A stretch of 64,000 bases of DNA from Mantamonas sphyraenae (Eukaryota > CRuMs > Mantamonadidae): assembly GCA_026936335.1 (NCBI GenBank), contig JAPMXV010000026.1, positions 206,272 through 270,271 on the forward strand, in the 5' to 3' direction. A program made the position numbers and the translations under genes. Below, in pieces: positions 36,601 to 44,801 of this stretch. Within the stretch, counting starts at the first letter, position 1, and every line of letters starts with the position of its first letter. Below the pieces are notes generated by a model. That model was given only the letters and a program-made list of their open reading frames with translations, had not been told where the DNA came from and did not search any database.

Positions 36601-39600
36601 TGCTTCTGCGTGCGCCTCAGCACGGTTTCTACAACTTGAGTGTCAACACGGCTGGACTCAACGCCACGTCTGTTCCACTGCGTGTTGTGCTGGGCCAAGG
36701 CGTGCAACTGCTGTACGATGGCGACCAGGGGCGTGCGGTGCCCTCCGAGGCAGAGAGCAACATTGGAAGCGTGGTCATGCGCGTATTGGACGCGAGTGGG
36801 ATCTTTGTGGGTGCATTCGACACGCGTACGCTGATGGTCCGCTTGACCAGCGACACGCTGCAGTTTGTCGGCGGTGTAGAGCCCATGCTGCCCGTCGTAA
36901 ACGGCACAGTGCGCTTCGACAACGTGAGCGTGGTTGCTCCAGTGCAAGGGCTGCATGTGGTGCGCGTGGAGAGCGACATGCTGCGTGGGGTCAATGTGAC
37001 GATGAATGTGACCGAAGGCAGTGCACGTGCGCTGTGGACGGCCGCCTACAGCGAAATCCCTCACCCGTCGCAGTTGAATCTGACCCTGAATGCCATTGAG
37101 GTGCGCACGGTAGACGCTGGCCAAGGATTCACACGCCTTCACCCTGCCGATCTGGACGTACGTGTGGAAGTGGCAGCGGGCAGTGCGCATGTGCAGCTGC
37201 TGGGCACGACTGTGCAGCGCGTGGTCCAGGGCCGCACGGTTTTCAACAACGTGCTGCTTGCTGTGCCGCGTTCGCAGGATGGTGCGTACGAGCTGGAGCT
37301 GCGTGCGTCCGGTCTGAACAGCACACGTGTGCGCGTGCGCATTGTACGTGGCGCGCCGGTGGAGCTGGCGCGCATCAGCAATGTGCCCCAAACGCCACAA
37401 TACCCGTCTCGAGAAGTGGTGAAGCTGAACGCAGACGTGATTGGCGCTCGGGACGCCGGAGGTGCTCTCGTGGGTGAGCGGACTCTGCGCACGTACGCAA
37501 TGTCACAGTACGCTCGCTGAACGGTACCCAGGTGACGCTGCAGGGACAGCTGCGTTTCCTGATGCGAGATGGCAACGTGACGCTGCGCGGGATGGAGTTG
37601 CTTGCTCCTGCAGTGGGGCAGTATCGCCTGATTGTGGAAACGCCCGACACGGCGTCCATTGCGCCGTTTGCCTTTTGGCTGCGGGTCGTGATCGGCCCTG
37701 CACGAAGTTTGCGCGTGCGTACGCCGGCTTCAGGAGTGGCGGTGATGGAAGCGGCGCGGTATGCACGTGTGCCTGTTGTGGATCTGGAGACGGTGGACGC
37801 CGGAGGCAACTTTGTGGGTCAGAGCGACTTTGATCGCGTGGTAAGCGCGACGCTCGTGAGCAGCGCGGGTGGTTTGGACGACAGCACGTTGGATCCCAGG
37901 AGCAGCAGCATGCTGCAGGCGACCGGGAGACAAGCGAGTGCAGCGGCAGGCGTGACGCGATTTGCGCAACTGACGCTGGTGCGTCCGTTCAGAGGACAGC
38001 ACACGGTGCGGTTCACAAGCGGACAACTGGTGGCCACCGAGCTGCGCATCAACGTGACCGACGGCAACGCAACGCGTGTGGCCCTGTCGGTGCGAACCAT
38101 CAGCGTAGCCTATCCCGGAGGCGAAGCTGGACAAACTGCGCTGCCGGCAGTAACGGTACGTGTGGAAGACGAGGGCGGCAATCTGGTGGCTGTGAATGGC
38201 CTGCGTGTGACATCGCGCTTCAACGGGGCTGCGACAGCAACAGGCGCGGCATTGGTCGTTTCATCGCGCAGCGTCGTGGCTGGAAACACAACCAGTGCGT
38301 TGACTGTACAAGGCGTGGCCACGCTGAATGCACTGGTGGCGCCTTCTGGTGTGGGTGAGTATGAGTTTGAACTCACAGCGGATCAGCTGGCAGCGGACAC
38401 GCTGCGTGTGCGCGTGCAGCCTGGGCCTCCGACACGCTTGGCCATCGTGCAACAGCCAAGTGCAGTGTGGGACAATGGACGTTCGGGTGTCAACACGCTC
38501 GCACAGCAACCGATTGTGCAGCTGCAGGACGACGCAGGCAACAATGTCAACGTGACGGGCACGTACTTTGTGACCATTTCGTTCCGAGCCAGTGTGAGCG
38601 CGCCTACGGGCGTGACGTCGTCTGTGGTCGGTGGACTGGCAACGTTTACGCAGTTTGGCTTCCGTGCGCGTCACAACGAACGCTTTGAGCTTGTGTTCTC
38701 GCTGTTGCCGTTCAACCCGGCTGCTCGCGATCTGGTTCTGGCCAACGCGGTTTTCATTCCGCCGTGCGGCCAGTTGAAGGACAACACGGTGGCGTCTGCC
38801 AATGGGCGCGAATGCATCTGTGCGCGTGGCTACACCGCCGTCAACAACGAGCAGCCATGCTTGCCGTGTGATCCGGGCTTCTACAAGAACACAGAAGGTC
38901 CGCTCACCTGTGACTCGTGTCCGAGCAACATGGACACGTCCGGGGCGGTCGGGAGCGTTTCTGTGGATGACTGCACATGCCTCAGTGGATTCTATCGGCT
39001 CAAGGCAGGTGAAACGTGCCGCAAGTGCCCTTCGGGTGGCGTGTGCACACAGGGCCAGGAAGTTCAGCCGCAGCCGGGATTCTTCCGCGAGGCCGGTCAG
39101 GTGGACAGCTTCCACCGGTGCTTCAACGACGCAGCGTGCAAGGGAGGAGCAAACAGCACGTGTGCAGAGGGCCACACAGGTCCGCTGTGTGCGGTGTGTG
39201 CACAGGGCTACGGTTCGTTTGGGTACAAGTGCGAGCCGTGTGGCGAGGAGCAGAACAACTACACGCTGGTGGTGTTGTTCTTTGTGGCGGCTGTGTCGAT
39301 GCTTGCCTTTTTGGTGCGCACGGCGGCGGGCAAGAAGAGCGCCGTGTCGATTATCCTGAAGATCTTCCTCAACTATCTGCAGGTGACCGCATTTGTGGGC
39401 GAGTTCCGCCTTGAGTGGACCGACGAAACGCAGCTTTACTTCCAGTCGACGTCAGTGTCGCTGTTCTCCCTGCAGCTGCACCCCATCGACTGTGCGCTGC
39501 GCATGGACTGGTTCGAACGATTCGAAAGCTACATGCTGTTCCCGCTGTTTGTGCTGTTTGTACCGATGCTGCTGTACGGTGGCGTGTACCTGTGGGTGGC

Positions 39601-41269
39601 CATCTTGCGCCCGCTGATGAACCTGGAGCTGCGCAAGCCCGACGAGGTGTACAACACAGAAGTGGGCTCGTCGGAGGAGTCGCGTGTGCGAGAGCTGGAG
39701 GAGAGCATGAGCGTGCCGCAGGCGTGGCGGGTCAAGCTGACCAACCTGTACACGCTGACAATTTTGGTGACGCTGTTCCTTGCACATCCGATCATCAGCA
39801 AGGTGCTGTTCCAGATCTTCAACTGCGTGCAGCTGGACGACGGGGCCTACCTGGCCGACGACATGAGCGTGAGCTGCGACAGCGCACGGTACAAGAGTTT
39901 CCGCGATTCGTACGGCTACCTGATGGTGGTTGGATACTGCTTTGGCGTGCTGCTGGTCGGTCTGTTTGTGCTGGTGAAGAACAGGAAGAAATTGAACACG
40001 GCGGAGGTGCAGAGCAAGTACCGTTTCCTGTACGACGGCTACTCGACCAAGCGTTTCTACTGGGAAGTTGTGATTATGCTGCGCAAGCTTGTTGTGGTGG
40101 CGTTTATCGTGTTTTTCCGGCGGGAGCCGCTGACGCAGCTGTACAGCGGCCTGTGGATGGCCATGGGTGCGTTTGTGTTGCACCTGTACGCACGTCCGTT
40201 TGCGTCGCCACTGACGACAAATCTGGAGACGCTGTCGTTGGCGACGCAAACGGTGACGCTGATGAGCGGACTTGTGTTTTACAGCGACGAAACGACGGCA
40301 GAGGACGTGCAGGTGCTGTCGACGCTGCTGCTTGTGGTGAATCTGGCCGTGGTGATTGCGTTTGGCGTTGTGTTTGTACACCAGTTTGTGCAACTGGCAC
40401 GCAAGCAGAAGCATGTGGCGGCCATGCAAGAGCAGATGGCCAGGCAGTACGAAGAGATGAAGGCGCACCAGGAGGCGACGCGGCAGCGCGCGGCAATCCT
40501 CAAGACCGTGGTGGAGGAGACGAGCAGCACCCGCAGTGGCAGCACAATGTTGCAGGCCAAGGTGGCGAGCAGCGAGTCGGGAGTGTCGAAGCGAGCAAGC
40601 ATGTACGTGCGCAACCGATCGCAGACGGTGATTGCGATGCAGTCGATGCGAGAGAAGCAGCTACGCTCGTTTGCAGACGCGATGGAAAGTTCTGTGTGGC
40701 GAGAGCGGACGGTCAAAGCAGTGTGCAAGGCAGTGGACGACGGGTGGATGGTGGAAGGTGAGAGTGAGGAGCGACGTGGCCTGCTGGAAGGCATCGTGGC
40801 GTGGTGGCGAAGCGTGGAGAGCGGTGATCAGGAAGGGGAGGAGCTGTTGGACATGGCAAACGAGCTGGTGGAGGCATATCTTGACGACGACAGCGATACG
40901 TTTGTGGACGTGGAGTTTGGTGCGTTGAGCAACACCCTGCGTGTCGTGGGCATGATGGACGCGGAAGCCATTGACAAGAGTGCGTTTGATCTGGTTGTGG
41001 CCAAGGAGTGGGCTCAATCGTGGGACCAGCTGCGCAAACAGCTGGAAGACGCGTACCCAGCCGCAAGCGACAACGAGCAGCTGGAGGAGGCGCACAACAA
41101 GAGGCAGGAGGAAAAGAAGAAGGAGTTGGAGGAGGCGCGCGGAACGGAGGAGGCTGCGGAAGATGACATGGAGCTGATGCTGACGGGGCCGAGCACTCTT
41201 GCGAGTTCTGCAAAGATGGTGGATGGAGAGATGGAGATGAGTGTGTTGGGTGGGGGTGAGGCGGAATGA
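9680..41269 (+). CDS. Giant multidomain adhesion/receptor-like membrane protein (~10,300 aa)
   Basis: A single gene of ~31.6 kb. The start is ATG 9680, or 9716, which begins a signal peptide (PVVVVVLVVLTWCAWATGANA). Introns that restore phase: 10050-10249 (GTGAGT..TTCAG) and 10397-10507 (GTAAGC..GACAG); another starts at 10601 (GTGAGT), but its end, somewhere up to the acceptor at 10836/10837, is unresolved. From 10838 onward the coding sequence runs to TGA 41267-41269 without stops, except at five one-base frame steps near 11705, 16140, 16975, 17660 and 37505. Order: TIG; ~12 propeller/Cys-linker/TIG modules; discoidin-like; ~18 Ig-like repeats; Cys-rich stalk; ~9 helices; coiled-coil tail (about residues RKQKHVAAMQEQ onward). 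Many NxS/T sites mark it as extracellular. An adhesion or environmental-sensing role is inferred from architecture, not from an identified orthologue. Confidence 0.88.
10838..31600 (+). repeat. About 12 tandem protein modules: FG-GAP-like propeller + Cys linker + TIG/IPT
   Basis: Diverged at DNA level but clear in protein. Each propeller blade reads roughly FGxSVAxSxxxxVVGA..D..NxGxVYVF.R..GGxNxWG. Every ~1.5-1.9 kb the blades end in a short linker of the type CPxxxCWDxxSWxCxxC, followed by one or two TIG domains (VTGxGFxDTG..CRFG..., xxVxCxTP). Linkers occur near 11770, 13520, 15380, 17215, 18970, 20830, 22630, 24175, 25675, 27120, 28635 and 30285. The linker at 24175 is the most diverged (CPGNEYFAYERWTC). 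FG-GAP propellers are known from integrin alpha subunits; TIG domains from plexins/MET and many protist surface proteins. Confidence 0.85.
32110..32750 (+). other. Discoidin (F5/8 type C)-like domain within the giant protein
   Basis: A single domain between the last TIG domain and the Ig-like repeats. It has NLAIEATVTSADARSS at the start, central strands AVQVDLVREAFVNQFVVSW and AYYLDMWNPSTLSWQAL, and a closing RGSRFRVRWNN..YELEVHG. Several Cys (CRQ, DRCCQK, CGLN, QPCRN, PCFF, LCSD) suggest disulfides. The pattern (variable loops, then VDLG-like and VRV/ELEV strands) is that of galactose-binding-like discoidin domains, which bind glycans or lipids. The assignment is by pattern only. Confidence 0.55.
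32755..38760 (+). repeat. About 18 tandem Ig/filamin-like repeats of the giant protein
   Basis: Repeats of ~105-120 residues. Each opens after a VxxGPAxxLxL-type strand. It carries a central (V/L)xDAGGNxV turn and an NVTxxGLxLxxPxxGxYxLxxxSxxL segment, and closes with another VTVG(E/P)A strand. Boundaries fall near 32758, 33100, 33412, 33745, 34078, 34396, 34740, 35055, 35385, 35716, 36038, 36362, 36680, 37009, 37340, 37690, 38055 and 38418. This is an invasin/filamin-like stalk that would space the N-terminal head from the membrane. One frame step lies near 37505. Confidence 0.8.
38761..40395 (+). other. Cys-rich stalk and ~9 transmembrane helices of the giant protein
   Basis: 38761-39255 encodes ~165 residues with over 20 Cys in GFY/CxxC patterns (CLPCDPGFYKNTEG, CTCLSGFYRLKAGETC, CRKCPSGGVC, CAVCAQGYG), the ephrin-receptor/EGF-like (GCC2/GCC3) type. 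Hydrophobic helices follow near 39262, 39350, 39532, 39745, 39915, 40064, 40136, 40225 and 40313. The tail after 40395 is cytosolic, with a Gln/Glu/Lys coiled coil and an acidic C-terminus. Cys-rich stalk plus multi-pass domain is a recurring arrangement in large protist receptors; its signalling output is not established. Confidence 0.75.
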
Positions 41270-41439
41270 GAGAGGCGATGATGGTGAATGAAGCTGGAGA
41301 ATTTCCTCTCACACAACCACCGGTCAGTGGTGACACACACACACACAGAGTGTGATGTGCACATGCCACTGTCAATGCTGAGCCCATCGCGTGCCATCGA
41401 GCAGGTCGAGGCAAACAAAAACACAACAAAAGTGACTCG

Positions 41440-44400
41440 ATGTCGCTGTCTTCAACGACGCTAAACAAGCGGTCGTCGGCACAAGCACCAAGGCGCACAC
41501 GGACATCGTCCAATCTGTCACGCGAGACGACGGCGGCGGTGGTTGCGACGCAGGCGGCGGCCGGATCGACGTCACGAGCGCAGACACTTCTGGCACGTCT
41601 GCAGCAGGAGCATCAGTCGGTGGGAAAGGTGAACGAAGTCATAGAAGGCAGTTCGGGCGCAAGTCCGCCGTCAAGAGTGACGTTCTCGCCGTCAAAGCGG
41701 CGGCCTCGCTCACGGTCTGGTTCGCCCTCGTCCTCGTCGCCGTCTCCCATCAGGGGACGGGGAGTGGATGGGGGGAGCAACCCGTACGAGACGTTGAATC
41801 AGTCGCGCTCCAAAAGCCCAGCGCGTGGTCAGAGGACATCGTCGCGGACACGGTCGTCGTCAGGCCTGCAGCACGCGCTGGCGAATCTGGGCTCGTCGTC
41901 AACGTCGCTGTGGAGCGTCGGGTCGTCCACACGGCTGTCTTCTGTGGATGAGAGTGGGTCGACGGTGATGTTTGGTGGGTCGTCGATGCAGGCGCAGACG
42001 GAAGAAGGCGACGCCTACGGTTCGGACGACGTGTGGTCGCTGCTTGTGGGTGAGGTGATTCCTCGGGACTGGGAGAACGTTGCGGCGTCGTTCAGCCGCA
42101 CGTTGGGCCCGGACATGACGCTAACGGCGTATCCACCGGTGTGTATGTGTGCGGGGCGACAGGTGGTTGTGGCGCTGCACGAGGATGGCCGCGTCCATCA
42201 GTTTGACCTGCGTACGTCGCAATGGCGAGCAAGCGCGCTGGAAGGGCCGCGGCACAGGACAGACGGGTCGTTGACGGCGTTCAACACAAATGTGCTGTTG
42301 TACGGAGGGATTGTGACGGACAAGGGAGAGGAACAGGTGCTGGGGGACGTGTGGACGTACGCACCGAACATCCGAGTATGGACGCGGCGGAAGGAAGCCG
42401 AGCCATCGTTTGGCCATGTGTGTGCAGTGGACACAACACGTGCGCGGATGTTTGTTTACGGAGGACACAGTGGTTTGGTTGAGGATGGCCATGATGGGAC
42501 ACCGCACCGGGGGTTGCGAGTTTACCATGTGGATGCGGACCATTGGGACACATCGCCGCCAGAAGAAGGGGAGGTGCCACAGGCGACTGAACGGCCAGCT
42601 ATGGTCTTTGTGGGTACGACGTTGTATCTGTTTGGAGGAGACGCGCACGTGGGAGTGCATGCGTACGACACTCGGCACGGAGTCTGGAGGCGTTGCGGAG
42701 AGTCTGTGGATCTGCCGTGCGAGCGGATCACACATGACAGCGCGGTGGCAATAGGCACCCGCATTGTAGTGTACCGTGAGGACGCACTGTTCATTTGGAA
42801 CACAGATGCAGAGACGCCAGTGTGGCAAGCCGTTCATGTGGAAGATGGACCGGAGAGGCTGACACGAGCGGCTTGTTTGGCCCAGGGTATGGAGGCGGAG
42901 GAGGTTCACACGGATATTGTGGCGATGGCAGAGTGTGGAGGCAGTCTGATTGCGGTGTCGCCGGACGGGGGCGTGCACGAGCTGGCGTTGGTGCTGAGCG
43001 ACTTTGATGAACCGGCAGCGCACGCGTCGCGCAGCGTGGTCCTGATGCATGCGTGTGAACGTGAGAATGACGATCATAGCGCATTCGCAAATGGAGTGCG
43101 ATTGTACAGGGCTGGAGCAGGGCAGGAGGTGACGGCCATCCTTGTGGCGAGGACCGGGACTGGGTCAATCAAAACCCAAGGTGGCGACCACGTGCGCGCA
43201 CGAGTCACTGTGGTTCCTGATGCTCAGGTAGCGCGGTGGACAAGGTGGGGTTTTGACAGCGATGGCAAGCTGGTGGAGGCGAACGAATTGCTGCTGGACG
43301 ACGAAACGGACGAGCCGGGCGAGGAGGAAGATGAAGACGAAGATGGGGTGGATGAGGGACACGAAGTGCTGCAGGACGAGTTGTTGCTGACGGACAACGG
43401 CAACGGGACGTACACACTGCGATTTGCGGTGCCAGAGGCGCTTGTGGGCAGTTGGGTTCAGATCCACATGCGCGTGAACGGCAAGGCTGTGGATGGAATG
43501 GCAACGGCAGTGAGGGTGGAAGACAACCTGCGTCTGTTTCTGCAGAGAGATTGTGGGATGGATGCAGAGACAGCAGACGGGGTGCGAGAAACGCTGGTGG
43601 CGCATGGAGTTGGAGATGTCAAGACGGTGAAGCTGTTGGACAAGCACTGGGCTGGTCAATTGGGCCTTGGTGTCGGATTGACGATGCGACTGCTGCATGG
43701 CCTGGGTGAGTTTGGATCGAACGTGGGTGAGACGCGCGCGGTTGTGTCCGCAAAACGGACACTGCAACACAGGCACATGGAGCTGCCATTGAGGGCGAGC
43801 AGTGCACACGACGTATGCAATGGGGCATATGTGCGCACAGAAGCGTGGCTGGAGGCAGATGGTCTGGCAGCGTACGTGCATATTCGCTGTTGTTTGCGAG
43901 GGACCAGCTCGCACGCAGCGGTGATGCCACTTGTGATTCTGCGAAACGCGGACGGGGTGCCACTGTACGTGTGCGGTGTCTCTCAAGTTGTGGAAGCGCA
44001 GCAAAGCAGTGCAAGCACCTCTCCGCCGGAACGCGAAGTCAGGGAAATCCACACGCTGCCCCTCCCGCTGTGGGCGTACCTGTATCCCGAGTTGGCTTCG
44101 ATGGATGTACTACACCACGAGAGCACTCGCAGTCAAGGTAGGTTCTGGGATGTGGCGGGTGGCTCGCTGTTGGAGACGCTGCTGCGGCAGCGCGCACTGA
44201 TCCCGCTGCGCGTCTCTTTTCCCGAGCTGGAAGCGCACAAGACACGTGCGGCGGGCGTTCACAATGACTTGCTGGCGATGGTCACAGGCGATGGCTTCCG
44301 TTTTCATCTGGAAACGACAGACAGCATCCAGAACAATGCATCGCAAGTGGAGAACGCGCTGAAGCGGACGGCGGCGCGCACACAGCGGTCCTGTGTGCTC

Positions 44401-44787
44401 AGGAAACGTTTGTATGCACGCTTGCAAGCGCTGGCAGTGCAAGAGGGGATGCGATCATCGGTGTGGCAGCTTGACCATGAGGAGGAGGACGAGCAAGAGG
44501 AGCAGGAGGAGAAGGAGCAGGTTGCGCGCAAGATGGTCAGCACGCACCTGGCACAGTACGACAGCCGCTTGGCGCTAAAAGTTGCACGTGTGTATAGCAG
44601 CCAGTACGCACGGTTCAGCACGCTGCCGTCGACGCTGCAAGGGCAGCACAGCTTCGTGGTGGCGGCGTCGGCTGCGGCGCAGTGGGCGATGTTGGAAGCA
44701 TGCACAACAGATGTGGAGGAGATTGCAAGGACGCTGAACGAACACCACGCGCTGTGGGCAGAAACAATGCGGTTTGCGGTGGGGTGA
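41440..44787 (+). CDS. Kelch-repeat protein with filamin-like and SAM-like domains
   Basis: 1115 residues, single exon, 170 bp after the giant gene. Residues 1-190 are Ser/Arg-rich and probably disordered. About residues 231-465 hold kelch blades (VLLYGGIVTDKG.., RMFVYGGHSGLVEDG, LYLFGGDAHVGVHAYD.. with Trp at blade ends), enough for a beta-propeller. An acidic spacer (EEEDEDEDGVDEG) leads to a filamin-type strand DNGNGTYTLRFAVP (about residue 653) and then a SAM-like helical bundle (about 697-760: LFLQRDCGMDAETADGVRE..LLDKHWAGQLGLGVGLTMRLLHGL). The C-terminal ~350 residues are mixed, with an acidic coiled coil near 1010-1030. Kelch propellers are usually protein-interaction scaffolds. The combination suggests an adaptor or cytoskeletal scaffold; partners are unknown. 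It is followed after 14 bp by the next gene on the same strand. Confidence 0.83.
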   Translation: MSLSSTTLNKRSSAQAPRRTRTSSNLSRETTAAVVATQAAAGSTSRAQTLLARLQQEHQSVGKVNEVIEGSSGASPPSRVTFSPSKRRPRSRSGSPSSSSPSPIRGRGVDGGSNPYETLNQSRSKSPARGQRTSSRTRSSSGLQHALANLGSSSTSLWSVGSSTRLSSVDESGSTVMFGGSSMQAQTEEGDAYGSDDVWSLLVGEVIPRDWENVAASFSRTLGPDMTLTAYPPVCMCAGRQVVVALHEDGRVHQFDLRTSQWRASALEGPRHRTDGSLTAFNTNVLLYGGIVTDKGEEQVLGDVWTYAPNIRVWTRRKEAEPSFGHVCAVDTTRARMFVYGGHSGLVEDGHDGTPHRGLRVYHVDADHWDTSPPEEGEVPQATERPAMVFVGTTLYLFGGDAHVGVHAYDTRHGVWRRCGESVDLPCERITHDSAVAIGTRIVVYREDALFIWNTDAETPVWQAVHVEDGPERLTRAACLAQGMEAEEVHTDIVAMAECGGSLIAVSPDGGVHELALVLSDFDEPAAHASRSVVLMHACERENDDHSAFANGVRLYRAGAGQEVTAILVARTGTGSIKTQGGDHVRARVTVVPDAQVARWTRWGFDSDGKLVEANELLLDDETDEPGEEEDEDEDGVDEGHEVLQDELLLTDNGNGTYTLRFAVPEALVGSWVQIHMRVNGKAVDGMATAVRVEDNLRLFLQRDCGMDAETADGVRETLVAHGVGDVKTVKLLDKHWAGQLGLGVGLTMRLLHGLGEFGSNVGETRAVVSAKRTLQHRHMELPLRASSAHDVCNGAYVRTEAWLEADGLAAYVHIRCCLRGTSSHAAVMPLVILRNADGVPLYVCGVSQVVEAQQSSASTSPPEREVREIHTLPLPLWAYLYPELASMDVLHHESTRSQGRFWDVAGGSLLETLLRQRALIPLRVSFPELEAHKTRAAGVHNDLLAMVTGDGFRFHLETTDSIQNNASQVENALKRTAARTQRSCVLRKRLYARLQALAVQEGMRSSVWQLDHEEEDEQEEQEEKEQVARKMVSTHLAQYDSRLALKVARVYSSQYARFSTLPSTLQGQHSFVVAASAAAQWAMLEACTTDVEEIARTLNEHHALWAETMRFAVG

Positions 44788-44801
44788 ACAAAACAAAAGG
44801 C

